64,000 bases of DNA from Pluralibacter gergoviae ATCC 33028 = NBRC 105706 (lineage in GTDB: Bacteria; Pseudomonadota; Gammaproteobacteria; Enterobacterales; Enterobacteriaceae), in NCBI RefSeq assembly GCF_001598855.1, contig NZ_BCZS01000011.1:1-64000 (forward strand). The letters are read 5' to 3'. The first letter of the stretch is position 1; each line of letters begins with the position of its first letter. The translations under genes and the position numbers were made by a program. The notes beneath the pieces are model-generated. The model was not told where the DNA came from. It worked only from the letters and a program-made list of their open reading frames with translations, and made no database searches. Positions 26,187-35,084 of the stretch are shown in pieces.

Positions 26187-27683
26187 ATGATGTCCGAAAA
26201 TAAAAAGGATACGGGCAGTTTTTTCTCAGGCCCCGGGTTTAAAGGCGTCTCAATGGTTATTATCGGCCTGGCGATTTTTTTTATTGGCAGCAAGGGGAGT
26301 AGCCAGTTAGAAAGTTCGCGGGTGATCGGCGGTCTGCTTATTGCCATTGCCGCACTGCTGTTTATGATTTTAAAAACACGCATCTCAACGTTTCCCGCAT
26401 TAATTATTGCCGGAATTATTACCGGCTCTCTGGGCGGAATGAAAAGCGATGTCATGATCCAGTCCATCACCAAAGGTTTTGGCGGCACCCTGGGGCATAT
26501 CGGAATTGTCATCGGCTTTGGCGTCATGATGGGCGCGCTGCTGCAGCTTAGCGGGGCATCGCGCAGGATGGCGCTCACTTTCATTCGTTTCCTCGGCAAA
26601 GAGCGCGAGGAGCTGGCGTTGGTGCTGATTGGTCTGATCGTCTCCATGGCGGTCTTCTGCGATTCGGCGTTTATCGTCCTCACGCCGCTGGTGAAGTCAC
26701 TGTCGCGCTCCAGCGGTAAATCGATCGTGGGTCTGGGGGCTACGCTTGCTGCCGGGCTTGTCATTAGCCACAGCATGATCCCGCCTGCCGTAGGACCCTT
26801 TGGGGTTGCCTCTCAGTTTGATATGCCTATTGGCACTTTTATGCTCTGGAGCATGGTCGTGGCAATCCCGGTTACGATCTGCGGCTATCTCTACACTTCA
26901 CGGTTGGGCGAAAAGATTTATATCGTCCCTGCCGAGGATGGGGACGGCTTCTCAAGAGAGCGCATCCAGCCCTCGGAAACCGCCTCCGCCGATGAGCATC
27001 TTCCGGGGAAGGTTATCTCATTTGCGCCGCTGATTGTGCCGATTCTGCTGATTCTGCTGGCAACCTTTTTTCGTGAAACGGGAATATTAGCGGCTTACCA
27101 GGGGCAGTGGCAGGGCACGCTGGGGCAGATGTGCATTACCCTCGGACATCCCGTTGTCGCGGTCGGCACCGGTCTGCTGATTGCCGTAATCGGCCTTGGC
27201 GGCTGCTATGAGCGCAAAGAGGTGATCCAGAGTATGGACAATGCCATTCGCTCGGCGGGGATCATTTTGCTGTTGATTGGCGGCGGCGGGGCGCTGGGCA
27301 TGGTGCTGCGCGACTCCGGCGCGGCCAACATGATCGCGGGCTATATCGTCAAGATAGGCGTACCGGGCGTTCTGCTGCCGCTGCTGCTCTCCACGCTTAT
27401 TCGCCTGATTCAGGGTTCCGGTGCGGTGGCGATGATCACTGCGGCGAGCATTACCGCGCCGATGATAAAAACGCTTGGCGTAGATCCTATTATCGCCGGT
27501 CTGGGCTGCACGGTGGGATCCTTTATGTTCTCTTACTTTAACGACGCCTACTTCTGGGTGGTAAACCGCTCGCTAGGGGTAACCGAAGTGCAGGAGCAGA
27601 TCCGCGTCTGGAGCGTAACCTCCACTATCCTGTGGGCTGCGGGCTCCGTCACGCTGCTGGTGGTAAACTGGCTGTTCTTTTGA
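26187..27683 (+). CDS. GntP-family permease, probable threonate/sugar-acid importer
   Basis: The product of about 498 aa is a multi-pass inner-membrane protein (around 12-14 helices) of the GntP/gluconate:H+ symporter family, with 'SMAVFCDSAFIVLTPLVKSL', 'ISHSMIPPAVGPFGVASQFD' and the C-terminal 'RLIQGSGAVAMITAASI'. It is the last gene of the DeoR-dtnK-pdxA2 unit and most likely brings in D-threonate or a related four-carbon sugar acid. I use the ATG at 26187 (or the adjacent one at 26190), which follows an AGGTGA ribosome site. The frame opening at 26151 has no such site. Confidence 0.88.
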   Translation: MMSENKKDTGSFFSGPGFKGVSMVIIGLAIFFIGSKGSSQLESSRVIGGLLIAIAALLFMILKTRISTFPALIIAGIITGSLGGMKSDVMIQSITKGFGGTLGHIGIVIGFGVMMGALLQLSGASRRMALTFIRFLGKEREELALVLIGLIVSMAVFCDSAFIVLTPLVKSLSRSSGKSIVGLGATLAAGLVISHSMIPPAVGPFGVASQFDMPIGTFMLWSMVVAIPVTICGYLYTSRLGEKIYIVPAEDGDGFSRERIQPSETASADEHLPGKVISFAPLIVPILLILLATFFRETGILAAYQGQWQGTLGQMCITLGHPVVAVGTGLLIAVIGLGGCYERKEVIQSMDNAIRSAGIILLLIGGGGALGMVLRDSGAANMIAGYIVKIGVPGVLLPLLLSTLIRLIQGSGAVAMITAASITAPMIKTLGVDPIIAGLGCTVGSFMFSYFNDAYFWVVNRSLGVTEVQEQIRVWSVTSTILWAAGSVTLLVVNWLFF

Positions 27684-27737
27684 GGTCTTTTCCGGATAAG
27701 CTGTCGTAAAGTATAAAAATACCGGACAGGAAGGAAG

Positions 27738-28433
27738 ATGACTGAAATTAACCCCTACGGCCAGCTGGTCGGTACACCGCTTCCCGACTGGCATGGCGCC
27801 GACCTGCTCCAGCGCCATACCCTTCACGGCAGACTCACCCGCCTGGCGCCGCTCAGCGCGCAGGTCCACGCCGCCGATCTGTTTGCCGCCTACACGCTGG
27901 TGGACGATAACCGCGACTGGACCTGGCTTGTCGGCAATCGTCCCGAGTCTCTCGCCGAAACGACGGCCTGGATACAGACTAAGGTCGAGGACCGGGCGCT
28001 GGTGCCTTTCGCGGTGATTGACGCCCGCTCGGAGAGGGCGGTCGGCGTGGTCTGCTTTATGGCCATCGACCGCGCCAACGGCACGGTGGAGATAGGCCAC
28101 GTCACCTGGTCGCGGGCGATGAAGCAGAGTGCGATTGGCACAGAGGCCGTCTGGCTGCTGCTGCGGGAGGCGTTTGCCTGCGGCTATCGCCGGGTCGAGT
28201 GGAAGTGCGATTCGCTGAACGTCGCCTCGCGCCGGGCGGCGGAGCGGCTGGGGTTTACCTTCGAAGGGCGCTTTCGCAAGAAGATGGTGCGCAAGGGGCG
28301 CAACCGCGACAGCGACTGGCTATCGATTATCGATGATGAATGGCCGCAGGTGGATGCGGCCATTCAGCGCTGGCTGGCCCCGGTCAATTTCGACGCCCAG
28401 GGCCAGCAGCTTAGCCGCCTCAGAACGTCCTGA
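27738..28433 (+). CDS. GNAT-family N-acetyltransferase
   Basis: The 231-aa product is a RimJ/RimL-like acetyltransferase (PF13302 type). '[21 protein letters not shown]' leads into the acetyl-CoA region '[19 protein letters not shown]', followed by '[21 protein letters not shown]' and '[18 protein letters not shown]'. Related proteins acetylate small amines, amino acids or protein N-termini; the substrate here is unknown. An AGGAAGGAAG ribosome site precedes the ATG. It converges on betA and the two coding regions overlap by 14 nt. Confidence 0.88.
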   Translation: MTEINPYGQLVGTPLPDWHGADLLQRHTLHGRLTRLAPLSAQVHAADLFAAYTLVDDNRDWTWLVGNRPESLAETTAWIQTKVEDRALVPFAVIDARSERAVGVVCFMAIDRANGTVEIGHVTWSRAMKQSAIGTEAVWLLLREAFACGYRRVEWKCDSLNVASRRAAERLGFTFEGRFRKKMVRKGRNRDSDWLSIIDDEWPQVDAAIQRWLAPVNFDAQGQQLSRLRTS

Positions 28434-30099
28434 GCGGCGCTTTGCGCACCGGCGCATCGCCGGCCACGTAGTACTCGGCGGTGCTGCGCGGCAGGCGCTG
28501 GCCGCGGATCGCGTCGGCAATTTTCTCGCCGATCATGATGGTGGTGGCGTTCAGGTTGCCGGTAATGATAACCGGCATGATCGAAGCGTCGACCACCCGC
28601 AGCCCTTCCATGCCGTGCACCCGGCCTTCGCCGTCAACCACCGCCATTTCGTCGTAGCCCATTTTACAGGTGCCGCACGGGTGGAAGGCGGTCTCTGCGT
28701 GATTGCGCACGAACTCGTCAAGCTGCTCATCGGTTTGGCACGCCTCGCCGGGGCTGATTTCGCGGCCGCGATACTTGTCCAGCGCCGGCTGGTGCATGAT
28801 TTCGCGGGTAATGCGGATCGCGTCGCGAAACTCCTGCCAGTCCTGCTCGGTGGACATGTAGTTGAACAGGATCGCCGGGTGATCGTGCGGATCGCGCGAT
28901 TTGATACGCACGTGGCCGCGGCTCGGTGAGCGCATCGAGCCGACGTGGCACTGGAAGCCGTGCTCCTTCACCGCGTTCGAGCCGTTGTAGTTAATCGCCA
29001 CCGGCAGGAAGTGGTACTGAATATTCGGCCAGTCGAACTCCTCGCGGCTGCGGATAAAGCCGCCGGCCTCAAACTGGTTGCTGGCGCCGATGCCGGTACC
29101 GCCGAATAGCCACTCCGCGCCGATCTTCGGCTGGTTCCACCACTGCAGGGCAGGGTAGAGCGACACCGGCTCTTTACATTCGTACTGCAGGTACATCTCC
29201 AGGTGATCCTGCAGGTTCTCGCCGACGCCCGGCAGCGGGTGCACCAGCGGAATGTCGAACTGGTGCAGCAGGGCCGGATCGCCCACGCCCGAGCGCTGCA
29301 GGATCTGCGGCGAGGCGATAGCCCCGGCGCACAGCAGCACCTCTTTGCGGGCGGTGGCCTTCACCGGCGCGGTGCCGCTGCCTTCCAGCCACTCGACGCC
29401 GACGGCGCGCTTGCCGTCGAAAATAATATGGTCCGTCAGGGCATGGGTTTTGATGGTCAGGTTCGGGCGCTGCTTTGCCTGGTCGAGATAGCCGCGCGCG
29501 GTGCTGGCGCGGCGGCCCTGCGGCGTGACCGTGCGATCCATCGGGCCGAAGCCCTCCTGCTGGTAGCCGTTGAGATCGTCAGTGCGCGGATAGCCCGCCT
29601 GCACGCCCGCTTCCACCATGGCGTGGAACAGCGGATTATTGCCATTTTTGGGCGTGGTCACGCTGACCGGACCGTCGCCGCCGTGCCAGTCGTTGGGGCC
29701 GATGTCGCGGGTCTCCGCCTTGCGGTAGTAGGGCAGGCAGTCGAGGTAGCTCCAGTGCTCCAGGCCCTTCGCTTGCGCCCAGCCGTCGAGATCCATCGCG
29801 TTGCCGCGGATATAGCACATGCCGTTAATCAGCGACGAGCCGCCGAGGCCCTTGCCGCGCCCGCACTCCATGCGGCGGTTGTTCATGTGCGGTTCAGGCT
29901 CGGTTTCATAGGCCCAGTTGTAGCGCTTGCCCTGCAGCGGATAGGCCAGCGCGGCCGGCATCTGAGTGCGGAAATCAAAGCGGTAATCCGGCCCGCCGGC
30001 TTCCAGCAGCAGCACGGTGGTGTCGGCATCTTCCGTCAGTCGGGTAGCCAGTACGTTGCCGGCGGAGCCGGCACCGATAATGATGTAGTCAAATTCCAT
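28420..30099 (-). CDS. betA: Choline dehydrogenase BetA
   Basis: BetA oxidises choline to betaine aldehyde, and also the aldehyde to glycine betaine, feeding electrons to the respiratory chain at the membrane. The 559-aa GMC-family flavoprotein has the N-terminal FAD fold '[17 protein letters not shown]', GMC signature 1 around '[20 protein letters not shown]', signature 2 '[15 protein letters not shown]', and C-terminal His-containing '[10 protein letters not shown]' and '[15 protein letters not shown]'. It is the last gene of the betIBA unit, 13 nt after betB. Its 3' end overlaps the GNAT gene. Confidence 0.97.
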   Translation of the reverse strand: MEFDYIIIGAGSAGNVLATRLTEDADTTVLLLEAGGPDYRFDFRTQMPAALAYPLQGKRYNWAYETEPEPHMNNRRMECGRGKGLGGSSLINGMCYIRGNAMDLDGWAQAKGLEHWSYLDCLPYYRKAETRDIGPNDWHGGDGPVSVTTPKNGNNPLFHAMVEAGVQAGYPRTDDLNGYQQEGFGPMDRTVTPQGRRASTARGYLDQAKQRPNLTIKTHALTDHIIFDGKRAVGVEWLEGSGTAPVKATARKEVLLCAGAIASPQILQRSGVGDPALLHQFDIPLVHPLPGVGENLQDHLEMYLQYECKEPVSLYPALQWWNQPKIGAEWLFGGTGIGASNQFEAGGFIRSREEFDWPNIQYHFLPVAINYNGSNAVKEHGFQCHVGSMRSPSRGHVRIKSRDPHDHPAILFNYMSTEQDWQEFRDAIRITREIMHQPALDKYRGREISPGEACQTDEQLDEFVRNHAETAFHPCGTCKMGYDEMAVVDGEGRVHGMEGLRVVDASIMPVIITGNLNATTIMIGEKIADAIRGQRLPRSTAEYYVAGDAPVRKAPLRTF

Positions 30100-30112
30100 G
30101 CGTTCCCCTCAG

Positions 30113-31585
30113 TTAAAAAATGGACTGAAATTTCGCCATCTCAACCTGGATGGACTTCACCTGAGTGTAACTCTGCAGCGTCATCACCCCGTTTTCACGG
30201 CCGACGCCCGAGTGCTTATAGCCGCCAACCGGCATCTCAGCCGCCGACTCGCCCCAGGTGTTGATCCAGCAGATACCCGCCTCAAGCTGATGAATAACGC
30301 GGTGGGCGCGGTTCAGATCGCGGGTCACCAGGCCGGCGGCGAGGCCGAAGTTGGTGTCGTTGGCGCGGCGGATAACCTCGTCTTCATCCTGATAGCTGAG
30401 GATGCTCATCACCGGGCCGAAGATCTCCTCTTTGACGATGGTCATCTCGTCGCGGCAGTCGGTAAACACCGTCGGCGCGACCCAGGCGCCGCTGTCGAAG
30501 CCGTCGCCCTTCAGTACGTGGCCGCCGCATAGCAGGGTGGCGCCTTCGCGCTTGCCGGCTTCAATAAAGCGCAGCACGTTGTCGCGGTGCGGGAAGCTGA
30601 CCAGCGGGCCGAAGTTGGTGCTTTCATCAAATACATCACCGGCGCGAATGCGCGCCACGCGTTCGGCAATCTTCTGTTCAAACTGTGCTTTAAGCGCCTG
30701 CGGGACGAACACGCGGGTGCCGTTGGTGCACACCTGGCCGGAGCTGAAGAAGTTGGCCATCATGGCGATGTCGGCGGCGGTATCGAGGTCGGCATCGTCA
30801 AACACGATCAGCGGCGACTTGCCGCCCAGCTCCATCGTCACCTCTTTGAGCGTGGAGCCCGCGGCGTTGGCCATCACTTTCTTGCCGCTGACCACGCCGC
30901 CGGTGAAGGAGACTTTGTCGATGCCCGGATGTTCGGTGAGCAGCTGGCCGGTCTCGGCCCCGACGCCCGGCAGGACGTTGAAAACGCCGTCCGGCACGCC
31001 CGCTTCGGTGTAGATCTCCGCAAGCTTGAGGGCGGTCAGCGGAGTGACTTCGCTCGGCTTGAAGATCATCGCATTGCCTGCGGCCAGCGCCGGCGCGGAT
31101 TTCCACAGCGCAATCTGGATCGGGTAGTTCCACGCGCCGATCCCGGCGACCACGCCCAGCGGCTCGCGGCGGGTGTAGACGAACGAGGTGTCGCGCAGCG
31201 GGATCTGGCTGCCTTCCAGGGACGGGATCAGCCCGGCGTAGTACTCCAGCACGTCGGCGCCGGTAACGATATCGACCGTCGAGGTTTCGCTGAATGGTTT
31301 ACCGGTATCGAGCGTTTCCAGGCGCGCCAGCTCGTCGTTGCGCTCGCGCAGCAGATCGACGGCGCGGCGCAGGATGCGCGAACGCTGCATGGCGGTCATT
31401 GCCGCCCACACTTTTTGTCCTTCGCGGGCGCTTTTCACGGCGCGCTCGACATCCTCTTTTCCTGCGGCCTGTACAGTGGCCAGCACTTCACCGTTCGCCG
31501 GATTGATGGTGTCGAACGTCTTACCGCCGGTTGCCGGGGTGTAGGTTCCGTGAATGTAGAGCTGTTGGTCGGCCATTCGGGTCAT
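30113..31585 (-). CDS. betB: Betaine-aldehyde dehydrogenase BetB
   Basis: BetB oxidises betaine aldehyde to glycine betaine with NAD(P), completing osmoprotectant synthesis in the cytoplasm. The 490-aa product has the same length as E. coli BetB, with the Rossmann '[11 protein letters not shown]', the catalytic Glu in '[14 protein letters not shown]', the catalytic Cys in '[13 protein letters not shown]' and the C-terminal '[19 protein letters not shown]'. It starts 11 nt after betI and is followed by betA. Confidence 0.97.
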   Translation of the reverse strand: MTRMADQQLYIHGTYTPATGGKTFDTINPANGEVLATVQAAGKEDVERAVKSAREGQKVWAAMTAMQRSRILRRAVDLLRERNDELARLETLDTGKPFSETSTVDIVTGADVLEYYAGLIPSLEGSQIPLRDTSFVYTRREPLGVVAGIGAWNYPIQIALWKSAPALAAGNAMIFKPSEVTPLTALKLAEIYTEAGVPDGVFNVLPGVGAETGQLLTEHPGIDKVSFTGGVVSGKKVMANAAGSTLKEVTMELGGKSPLIVFDDADLDTAADIAMMANFFSSGQVCTNGTRVFVPQALKAQFEQKIAERVARIRAGDVFDESTNFGPLVSFPHRDNVLRFIEAGKREGATLLCGGHVLKGDGFDSGAWVAPTVFTDCRDEMTIVKEEIFGPVMSILSYQDEDEVIRRANDTNFGLAAGLVTRDLNRAHRVIHQLEAGICWINTWGESAAEMPVGGYKHSGVGRENGVMTLQSYTQVKSIQVEMAKFQSIF

Positions 31586-31596
31586 GCTGTCCTCCG

Positions 31597-32202
31597 TTAT
31601 TGTGATTGGGCAGGAAAATGTGCAGGCAAATGCTGGCTGATGTAGCGGTTGGCGAGCGCTTCGGCCCGCTGCGGGTTGAAGGGCGCGCCGCTGAGCGCGC
31701 CCCGCAGCCAGAGTCCGTCGATCAGGGCCAATAGGCCGTAGGCGGCCTCGCGCGCCGCTTCACGCGGCAGTTCGCGGCGAAACTCGACCGTTATGGTCGA
31801 CAGCAGGCGGCGGTTGCTCAGCTGCTGCAGCCGGTAAAGCATCGGCTGGTGCATGCTGCTGGCCCAGAAGTCCAGCCACGCCTTCATGGCGGCGGGGCGG
31901 ATCTGCGTCTCGTCAAAGTTACCCGCCACGATGGCCTCAAGCCGAACCCTGGCGCTGGCGCCGGGCAGAGCCCGCAGCCGCTCAAGAATCGCGTGGCGCA
32001 GCTGGCTGGTGATGTCGCGCATCGTGGCCTCCAGCAGGCCGTTCTTATCGCGAAAGTAGTGGCCGATGATGCCGGTAGAGACGCCGGCCCGGCGGGCGAT
32101 CTGCGCAATGGTCGTGTAGTGCAGTCCTACTTCATTGATCGCCTCTAAGGTGGCGTCAATCAGCTGCCGCTGGCGGATCGGCTGCATTCCTACTTTGGGC
32201 AT
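31597..32202 (-). CDS. betI: Choline-responsive repressor BetI
   Basis: BetI is a TetR-family repressor of the bet genes whose action is relieved by choline. The 201-aa product has the HTH '[20 protein letters not shown]' in residues about 29-48 followed by '[20 protein letters not shown]'. It heads the betIBA operon and is divergent from betT across 128 nt that contain the ATTGGACGTTCAAT operator. Confidence 0.96.
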   Translation of the reverse strand: MPKVGMQPIRQRQLIDATLEAINEVGLHYTTIAQIARRAGVSTGIIGHYFRDKNGLLEATMRDITSQLRHAILERLRALPGASARVRLEAIVAGNFDETQIRPAAMKAWLDFWASSMHQPMLYRLQQLSNRRLLSTITVEFRRELPREAAREAAYGLLALIDGLWLRGALSGAPFNPQRAEALANRYISQHLPAHFPAQSQ

Positions 32203-32250
32203 TTTCCTGTTCCATCCATAAGTATGAATTATCTATTTAACCGTTTTTTA

Positions 32251-32264
32251 ATTGGACGTTCAAT
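32251..32264. promoter_or_regulatory. BetI operator
   Basis: ATTGGACGTTCAAT is a near-perfect palindrome (ATTGRACGTYCAAT) in the betI-betT divergent region and matches the BetI recognition core known from E. coli and Vibrio. Confidence 0.8.
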
Positions 32265-32330
32265 ATAAATTGTGTCTTAATTGTTACCGTTTTTGGGTTT
32301 ATTGGTTACTAACAACAGTGAGGAAATGGG

Positions 32331-34394
32331 ATGTCAAACCTTTCACCACCTGCGGAACACAGAGAAAAGGACAAAGTCAATCCGGTGGTTTTTTACACGT
32401 CGGCGGGGCTGATTTTGTTGTTTTCCCTGACGACAATCTTTTTCAGCGACTTTTCAGCAACGTGGATTAGCCGTGCCCTGAACTGGGTGTCGGCCACCTT
32501 CGGCTGGTACTATCTGCTGGCGGCGACGATCTATATCGTCTTCGTGGTCTGTATTGCCGGGTCGCGCTTCGGTTCGGTGAAGCTCGGACCGGAACAGTCT
32601 AAGCCGGAGTTCAGCCTGCTCAGCTGGTCGGCGATGCTGTTCGCCGCCGGGATCGGCATCGACCTGATGTTCTTCTCGGTGGCCGAGCCGGTAACGCAGT
32701 ACATGCAGCCGCCGGAAGGGGCGGGGCAGACCATCGAGGCCGCGCGCCAGGCGATGGTATGGACGCTGTTTCACTACGGGCTGACCGGCTGGTCGATGTA
32801 TGCCCTGATGGGCATGGCGCTGGCATACTTTAGCTATCGTTATAATTTACCGCTGACGATCCGCTCTGCGCTCTATCCCATCTTTGGTAAAAAAATCAAC
32901 GGCCCCATTGGCCATACGGTCGACATTGCGGCGGTCATCGGCACCATCTTCGGGATTGCCACGACGCTTGGGATCGGCGTGGTGCAGCTGAACTATGGCA
33001 TGAGCATACTGTTTGATATTCCGGACAGCATGGCGGCGAAAGCGGCGCTGATCGCGCTGTCGGTAGTGATTGCCACCATTTCGGTGACCTCCGGCGTCGA
33101 TAAGGGCATCCGCATTCTCTCCGAGCTGAACGTGCTGATGGCGCTGGGGCTGATTCTGTTCGTGCTGTTTATGGGCGATACTTCGTTCCTGCTCAACGCC
33201 CTGGTGCTCAACGTCGGCGACTACGTTAACCGCTTTGTCGGCATGACCCTCAACAGCTTTGCCTTCGATCAGCCCACCGAGTGGATGAACAACTGGACGC
33301 TGTTCTTCTGGGCCTGGTGGGTGGCGTGGTCGCCGTTCGTCGGTCTGTTCCTCGCCCGCATTTCGCGCGGCCGCACCATTCGCCAGTTCGTGCTGGGGAC
33401 GCTTATCATTCCGTTTACCTTCACCCTGCTGTGGCTGTCGGTGTTCGGTAATAGCGCCCTGCATGAAATTATGCACGGCGGCGCGGCGTTTGCGCAGCAG
33501 GCAATGAACTATCCGGAGCGCGGCTTCTACAGCCTGCTGGCGCAGTATCCGGGCTTTACCTTCAGCGCCTCCATCGCCACCATTACCGGCCTGCTGTTCT
33601 ACGTGACCTCCGCAGACTCCGGGGCGCTGGTGCTGGGTAACTTCACCTCGAAGCTGAAGGATATCAACAGCGACGCGCCGAACTGGCTGCGCATTTTCTG
33701 GTCCATTGCCATCGGTCTGCTGACAATCGGCATGCTGATGACCAACGGCATCTCCGCCCTGCAGAACACCACGGTGATCATGGGACTACCGTTCAGCTTC
33801 GTGATCTTCTTTGTGATGGCCGGGCTCTATAAGTCGTTAAAAGTCGAGGACTACCGCCGCGCCAGCGCCAGCCGCGAAACCGCGCCGCGCGCCATCGGCC
33901 TGCAGGATCGCCTTAACTGGAAGAAGCGCCTGTCGCGCCTGATGAACTATCCGGGCAGCCGCTATACCGAGCAGATGCTGGAAAATGTCTGTTATCCGGC
34001 GATGGAGGAGGTCGCGAAGGAGCTGAAGCTGCGCGGCGCCTACGTCGAGCTGAAGAAGCTGGCGCCGGAGCCGGGCGAGAAGCTCGGCCACCTGTCGCTG
34101 CTGGTGCACCTGGGCGATGAGCAGAACTTCATCTATCAGATCTGGCCGCAGCGCTACTCGGTGCCGGGCTTCACTATCCGCGCCCGCAACGGCAAATCGA
34201 CCTACTACCGGCTGGAAACCTTCCTGCTGGAGGGCAGCCAGGGGAATGACCTGATGGACTACAGCAAAGAGCAGGTCATCACCGATATTCTCGACCAGTA
34301 CGAGCGGCACATGAACTTTATCCACCTGCACCGCGAGGCGCCGGGGAATAACGTCACCTTCCCGGACGCGGCGGTTGAGCGGGAGTCAGCCTGA
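32331..34394 (+). CDS. betT: High-affinity choline transporter BetT
   Basis: BetT is a proton-driven choline importer of the BCCT family in the inner membrane. The 687-aa product has 12 helices, with the BCCT signature region 'WTLFFWAWWVAWSPFVGLFL' in helix 8, and the choline-box aromatic residues. It ends in a long cytoplasmic tail of about 170 residues ('KVEDYRRASASRETAPRAIG...') that is characteristic of osmotically controlled BetT proteins. The start matches E. coli BetT. Its stop codon lies within the 3' end of entD, read from the other strand. Confidence 0.97.
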   Translation: MSNLSPPAEHREKDKVNPVVFYTSAGLILLFSLTTIFFSDFSATWISRALNWVSATFGWYYLLAATIYIVFVVCIAGSRFGSVKLGPEQSKPEFSLLSWSAMLFAAGIGIDLMFFSVAEPVTQYMQPPEGAGQTIEAARQAMVWTLFHYGLTGWSMYALMGMALAYFSYRYNLPLTIRSALYPIFGKKINGPIGHTVDIAAVIGTIFGIATTLGIGVVQLNYGMSILFDIPDSMAAKAALIALSVVIATISVTSGVDKGIRILSELNVLMALGLILFVLFMGDTSFLLNALVLNVGDYVNRFVGMTLNSFAFDQPTEWMNNWTLFFWAWWVAWSPFVGLFLARISRGRTIRQFVLGTLIIPFTFTLLWLSVFGNSALHEIMHGGAAFAQQAMNYPERGFYSLLAQYPGFTFSASIATITGLLFYVTSADSGALVLGNFTSKLKDINSDAPNWLRIFWSIAIGLLTIGMLMTNGISALQNTTVIMGLPFSFVIFFVMAGLYKSLKVEDYRRASASRETAPRAIGLQDRLNWKKRLSRLMNYPGSRYTEQMLENVCYPAMEEVAKELKLRGAYVELKKLAPEPGEKLGHLSLLVHLGDEQNFIYQIWPQRYSVPGFTIRARNGKSTYYRLETFLLEGSQGNDLMDYSKEQVITDILDQYERHMNFIHLHREAPGNNVTFPDAAVERESA

Positions 34395-35033
34395 CGAGAG
34401 GGTGATCACCCGATCGTCCGACTGCCGCCAGGGAAGGCGGTAGACGGCGCCCGCCAGCGCCGGGTCAAACCCGGCGTTCAGGCGCAGCGTCAGCGCTGAT
34501 GCGCCGAGCGCCTCCACCTTCCCGGCGCTAAATTCGGGAAGGTGGGCGATGCGGTGCGACAGCGCCTTATACAGACTCTCCTTGGCGCTGAAGGCCAGAG
34601 TGAGCGCCAGCGGGAAGGGCAGCCCGCTTTCCTCCAGCACCTTTTGCTCTCCGGCATCGACGATGCCGGAGGCCATCTCCCGGCACTGCTCCGCCGCCAT
34701 CACTTTCTCTATATCCACGCCGACCGGACGTTTTGCTACCGCCGCCAGCGCGCAGCCTTCGCAGTGGCTGATGCTGCCGAACCAGCCCGCGGGCCACAGG
34801 GGCCGGCGCCGCTCGCCGATCCCCGCGATGTGGTCGATACCCTGTGCCTGCAAGGCGCGAAATGCGGCGATGCGGCCGGCGAGGTGCTCCGCCCTGCGCT
34901 TGGTCACGGCGCGATCGAGCGCGGCGCGGTGCGGTAGCCAGTGCAGATCGGCGTCGGTTAACGTGGCGGGATCGAAGTCAATTCGGTGGAGGTTTATTCC
35001 GGCGAGAGTAAGGATCGAGTGGTGGATATGCAT
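34386..35033 (-). CDS. entD: Phosphopantetheinyl transferase EntD
   Basis: EntD transfers 4'-phosphopantetheine from CoA to the carrier domains of EntB and EntF. The 215-aa product shows the Sfp/EntD-class motifs 'GVDIEKVM' (Mg and CoA binding) and 'FSAKESLYKA', plus 'WPAGWFGSISHCEGCALAAV' upstream. It is the second gene of the fepA-entD unit, 51 nt after fepA. It overlaps the end of the converging betT gene by 9 nt. Confidence 0.95.
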   Translation of the reverse strand: MHIHHSILTLAGINLHRIDFDPATLTDADLHWLPHRAALDRAVTKRRAEHLAGRIAAFRALQAQGIDHIAGIGERRRPLWPAGWFGSISHCEGCALAAVAKRPVGVDIEKVMAAEQCREMASGIVDAGEQKVLEESGLPFPLALTLAFSAKESLYKALSHRIAHLPEFSAGKVEALGASALTLRLNAGFDPALAGAVYRLPWRQSDDRVITLSSG

Positions 35034-35050
35034 GGCGCGGCCCCTTAAAA

Positions 35051-35074
35051 CTCCTCCCCGGAAGAGGGGAGGAG
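35051..35074. other. Hairpin between fepA and entD
   Basis: A 9-bp perfect stem (CTCCTCCCC / GGGGAGGAG) with a 6-nt loop lies in the 51-nt gap. Without a T-run it more likely tunes or protects mRNA ends than stops transcription. It may reduce entD expression relative to fepA. Confidence 0.45.
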
Positions 35075-35084
35075 GGACAGCATA

